A stretch of DNA of 64,000 nt, taken from NCBI RefSeq assembly GCF_016401385.1, contig NZ_JAEACF010000001.1, positions 1,736,001 through 1,800,000 on the forward strand. Reading direction: 5' to 3'. The translations under genes were made by a program, and so were the position numbers. The notes beneath the pieces are model-generated. The model made no database searches, was not told the origin of the DNA, and saw only the letters and a list, made by a program, of their open reading frames with translations. This DNA is from Fictibacillus halophilus (lineage in GTDB: Bacteria; Bacillota; Bacilli; Bacillales; Fictibacillaceae). Below are positions 62,250 through 64,000 of this stretch, one piece after another. The number at the start of each line of letters is the position of its first letter. The stretch's first letter is position 1.

Positions 62250-62852
62250 CTAAATCTGTTTGGCTGAAGTAACCCTTTTAAAAGCTGTTCGTCTTATTTT
62301 TTTGAACATATCTACCAATACTACCATAAATAAGAGCATCATAGAAGTTGAGGCGAACAAATCCATCACATATAAAGAACCAATCTCAACTTTGCCAGCG
62401 AGCCTAAGAATGATGAACTGATATGCAGCATCACCAATAAAAAGACCTATTGCAATCAGACTAAAGTGATCTTTCTTAGATCCTGCTAACGTAATTACTA
62501 AAGAGGTTAGTAATACGAGGATCATTACTTTCTTGTTCACGAACAGTTTAGCGGGATCATATAGAGCAAAAAGCTCGACAGAAACATAAGCTGTAGCCAC
62601 TATAAAACTGCTAGTAACGAAAAAAAAGAGCTGATGACTGTTGTTGATCACACGGATAAAACCGATCAGTAAAAAGAACACAAATGCAGCATTTAGGCTT
62701 CCTATAGAAAAATGGATGTTGATACTCGACAATATTATTCCGAACAATGTTATAAAAACACATTGATTTCTTAGCTTCCCTTTAGGAATGAGAAAGGTCG
62801 TAACAATCCAGCCCATCCACATGAACCAATAAAAAAGTATGCCATCGTTCAT
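62250..62852 (-). CDS. yphA: YphA family membrane protein
   Basis: A 200-residue protein with about six membrane helices and a basic C-terminus. It matches YphA in length and place between ypfD and der. The ATG after GAGGTG is used. Function unknown. Confidence 0.85.
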   Translation of the reverse strand: MNDGILFYWFMWMGWIVTTFLIPKGKLRNQCVFITLFGIILSSINIHFSIGSLNAAFVFFLLIGFIRVINNSHQLFFFVTSSFIVATAYVSVELFALYDPAKLFVNKKVMILVLLTSLVITLAGSKKDHFSLIAIGLFIGDAAYQFIILRLAGKVEIGSLYVMDLFASTSMMLLFMVVLVDMFKKIRRTAFKRVTSAKQI

Positions 62853-62904
62853 CTCTTTCACCTCGATAGCATTATTGCCACATTCTGTCCCCTTCTAACC
62901 GCAA

Positions 62905-62940
62905 GAAAAAACAGCTCTCGATGAAATTATCGAGAGCTGT
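62905..62940 (-). terminator. terminator of the S1-domain gene
   Basis: Perfect 12-bp stem ACAGCTCTCGAT / ATCGAGAGCTGT, loop AATTTC, then TTTTTTC. Confidence 0.9.
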
Positions 62941-62953
62941 AAATAATCGGGTA

Positions 62954-64000
62954 TTATTTGTAACCTTTTAGCTGATCACCGATCATATCTGCTAATGAAA
63001 ATCCTTTTTCTTCTTTAGGAAGGTTTTCTTTAAGGTTCGCTTTTTCCTTTTCATCTTGAACAGCTTTCATGCTTAAGCTCATACGCTTATCTTGACTGTT
63101 CACTTCAAGCACTTTTACAGAAACTTGCTGACCTTCTTTCACAACCTCACTTGGATTTCCGATGTGACGGTTCGCTAATTCTGAAATATGAACTAAGCCT
63201 TCGATGCCAGGTGCTACTTCTACGAATGCACCAAACGTTACGATGCGCTTTACAGTACCTTCAATAACACTTCCAGCTTGAATGGAAGAACTAGCTTCTT
63301 CCCAAGGTCCAGGCTGTGTTTCTTTTATCGACAATGAAATTCTGTCATTATCGCGGTCAACAGAGAGAACTTTTACTTTCACAGTCTCACCTTCGCTAAG
63401 AACCTCTGAAGGGTTATCAACACGGTTATGAGATAGCTGTGAAACATGGACTAATCCATCAACACCACCGATATCTACGAAAGCACCAAAGTCTGTCAAA
63501 CGCTGTACTTTACCTTCAATGATTTCGCCTGGTGCCAAACGGTCTAAGATTTCTTGTTTCTTTGCTACCGCTGCTTCTTCTGTCACAGCTCGATGAGATA
63601 AGATTACGCGACCTTTCTCTGCATCTAGCTCTACGATTTTAACAGAAAGTGATTTTCCTTTATAATCGGAAAAATCTTCAACAAAGTGAGACTCGACCAT
63701 CGAAGCTGGAATGAACGCTCGCACGCCAAGGTCTACCACAAGTCCACCTTTTACTACGTCATGAACAACGACTTCAAACGTTTCTTTAGAATCAAACTTT
63801 TCTTCTAGTTCGCTCCATGATTTTTCAGTGTCCACTGCTTTCTTAGAAACGAGAAGCTTGTCCTCCGTATGAGAAAGTACTTTAACCGTGATCTGATCTC
63901 CTTCATTCAACACGTCACTTACCTTTTCAATGAAAAGACTTGAAACTTCATTAATCGGTAAAAACGCGTCTTGCTTAGCGCTGATATCCACTAACGCGTG
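62954..64000 (-). CDS. rpsA: S1-domain protein (YpfD/RpsA-like), 5' end outside the window
   Basis: The last 349 codons of an S1-repeat RNA-binding protein. Four S1 domains can be seen, with linking blocks such as 'GGLVVDLGVRAFIPASMVE', 'DFGAFVDIGGVDGLVHVSQLSH' and 'FGAFVEVAPGIEGLVHISELA'. The reading frame stays open to the window edge and the start lies beyond it. It is the Firmicute homologue of ribosomal protein S1; in B. subtilis it is dispensable and not firmly ribosome-bound. Confidence 0.93.
   Translation of the reverse strand, partial: HALVDISAKQDAFLPINEVSSLFIEKVSDVLNEGDQITVKVLSHTEDKLLVSKKAVDTEKSWSELEEKFDSKETFEVVVHDVVKGGLVVDLGVRAFIPASMVESHFVEDFSDYKGKSLSVKIVELDAEKGRVILSHRAVTEEAAVAKKQEILDRLAPGEIIEGKVQRLTDFGAFVDIGGVDGLVHVSQLSHNRVDNPSEVLSEGETVKVKVLSVDRDNDRISLSIKETQPGPWEEASSSIQAGSVIEGTVKRIVTFGAFVEVAPGIEGLVHISELANRHIGNPSEVVKEGQQVSVKVLEVNSQDKRMSLSMKAVQDEKEKANLKENLPKEEKGFSLADMIGDQLKGYK

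Overview
The window is a stretch of chromosome from an endospore-forming, low-GC Gram-positive of the family Bacillaceae. Gene order follows, with gaps and insertions, the Bacillus subtilis segment from rpsA-like ypfD back through yphA-der-gpsA-spoIVA-hbs-folE-mtrB-hep/men-ndk-cheR-trp-hisC-ypiA-ypiB-ypiF-qcrABC-ypjA/B-dapB-mgsA-bshB1-bshA-cca-birA-panBCD-dinG-ypmAB-aspB-asnS-dnaD-nth-ponA-recU-yppC to racA and yppE. Spore genes (spoIVA, spoVIF, ypjB), bacillithiol genes and a TRAP (mtrB) gene agree with this. A Fictibacillus-like genus is a plausible guess from content, but it cannot be proved from sequence alone. I saw no rRNA, tRNA, insertion sequence, prophage or CRISPR array.

Layout, left to right. 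1-3.6 kb: small membrane proteins, a YciI-like protein, a DEAD-box helicase and YppE. 3.6-12.4 kb: racA, yppC, then on the plus strand a glutaredoxin-like gene, recU and ponA, followed by two cell-wall or spore-cortex hydrolase genes. 12.6-24 kb: nth, dnaD, asnS, aspB, ypmB, ypmA, a secreted double-domain cyanophycinase-like protein, a GNAT acetyltransferase and dinG. 24-32 kb: panD-panC-panB, then birA-cca-bshA-bshB1-mgsA-dapB-ypjD (pantothenate, tRNA maturation, bacillithiol, methylglyoxal and lysine/cell-wall precursors). 32-41 kb: a YitT-family gene on the plus strand, yugP, ypjB, ypjA, the menaquinol:cytochrome c reductase operon qcrABC, ypiF, ypiB, ypiA and a degenerate amidohydrolase. 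41-47.5 kb: hisC and trpA-B-F-C-D behind a TRAP-type leader. 47.5-54.8 kb: cheR, ndk, a menaquinone cluster (hepT, mqnA, ubiX-like, ubiA-like, menG, hepS), mtrB and folE. 55-64 kb: hbs, spoIVA, yphF, yphE, spoVIF, gpsA, plsY, der, yphA and a partial S1-domain protein.

Genes working together: MtrB (TRAP), encoded at 54 kb, should bind the run of about 12 (G/U/A)AG triplets at 47.3 kb and control the trp operon. That operon has lost trpE (and the aroF-aroB-aroH block and tyrA-aroE that flank it in B. subtilis), while the leader and a 9-codon ORF remain where trpE would begin. The menaquinone genes are of the futalosine type (mqnA plus UbiA- and UbiX-like proteins) yet sit between hepS/menG and hepT, the place of the classical cluster; the quinone would feed QcrABC.

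The most unusual structure is a set of five short, degenerate tandem arrays with a strict 20- or 21-bp period (two turns of DNA). Each lies in the same kind of place: between the terminator of one gene and the start region of the next. Other items of interest are a predicted 70-nt small RNA with a pyrimidine-rich loop, three copies of a 130-bp interspersed palindromic repeat, a hairpin hiding the ribosome binding site of an amidase, and a divergent promoter with overlapping -35 boxes and a 16-bp palindrome.
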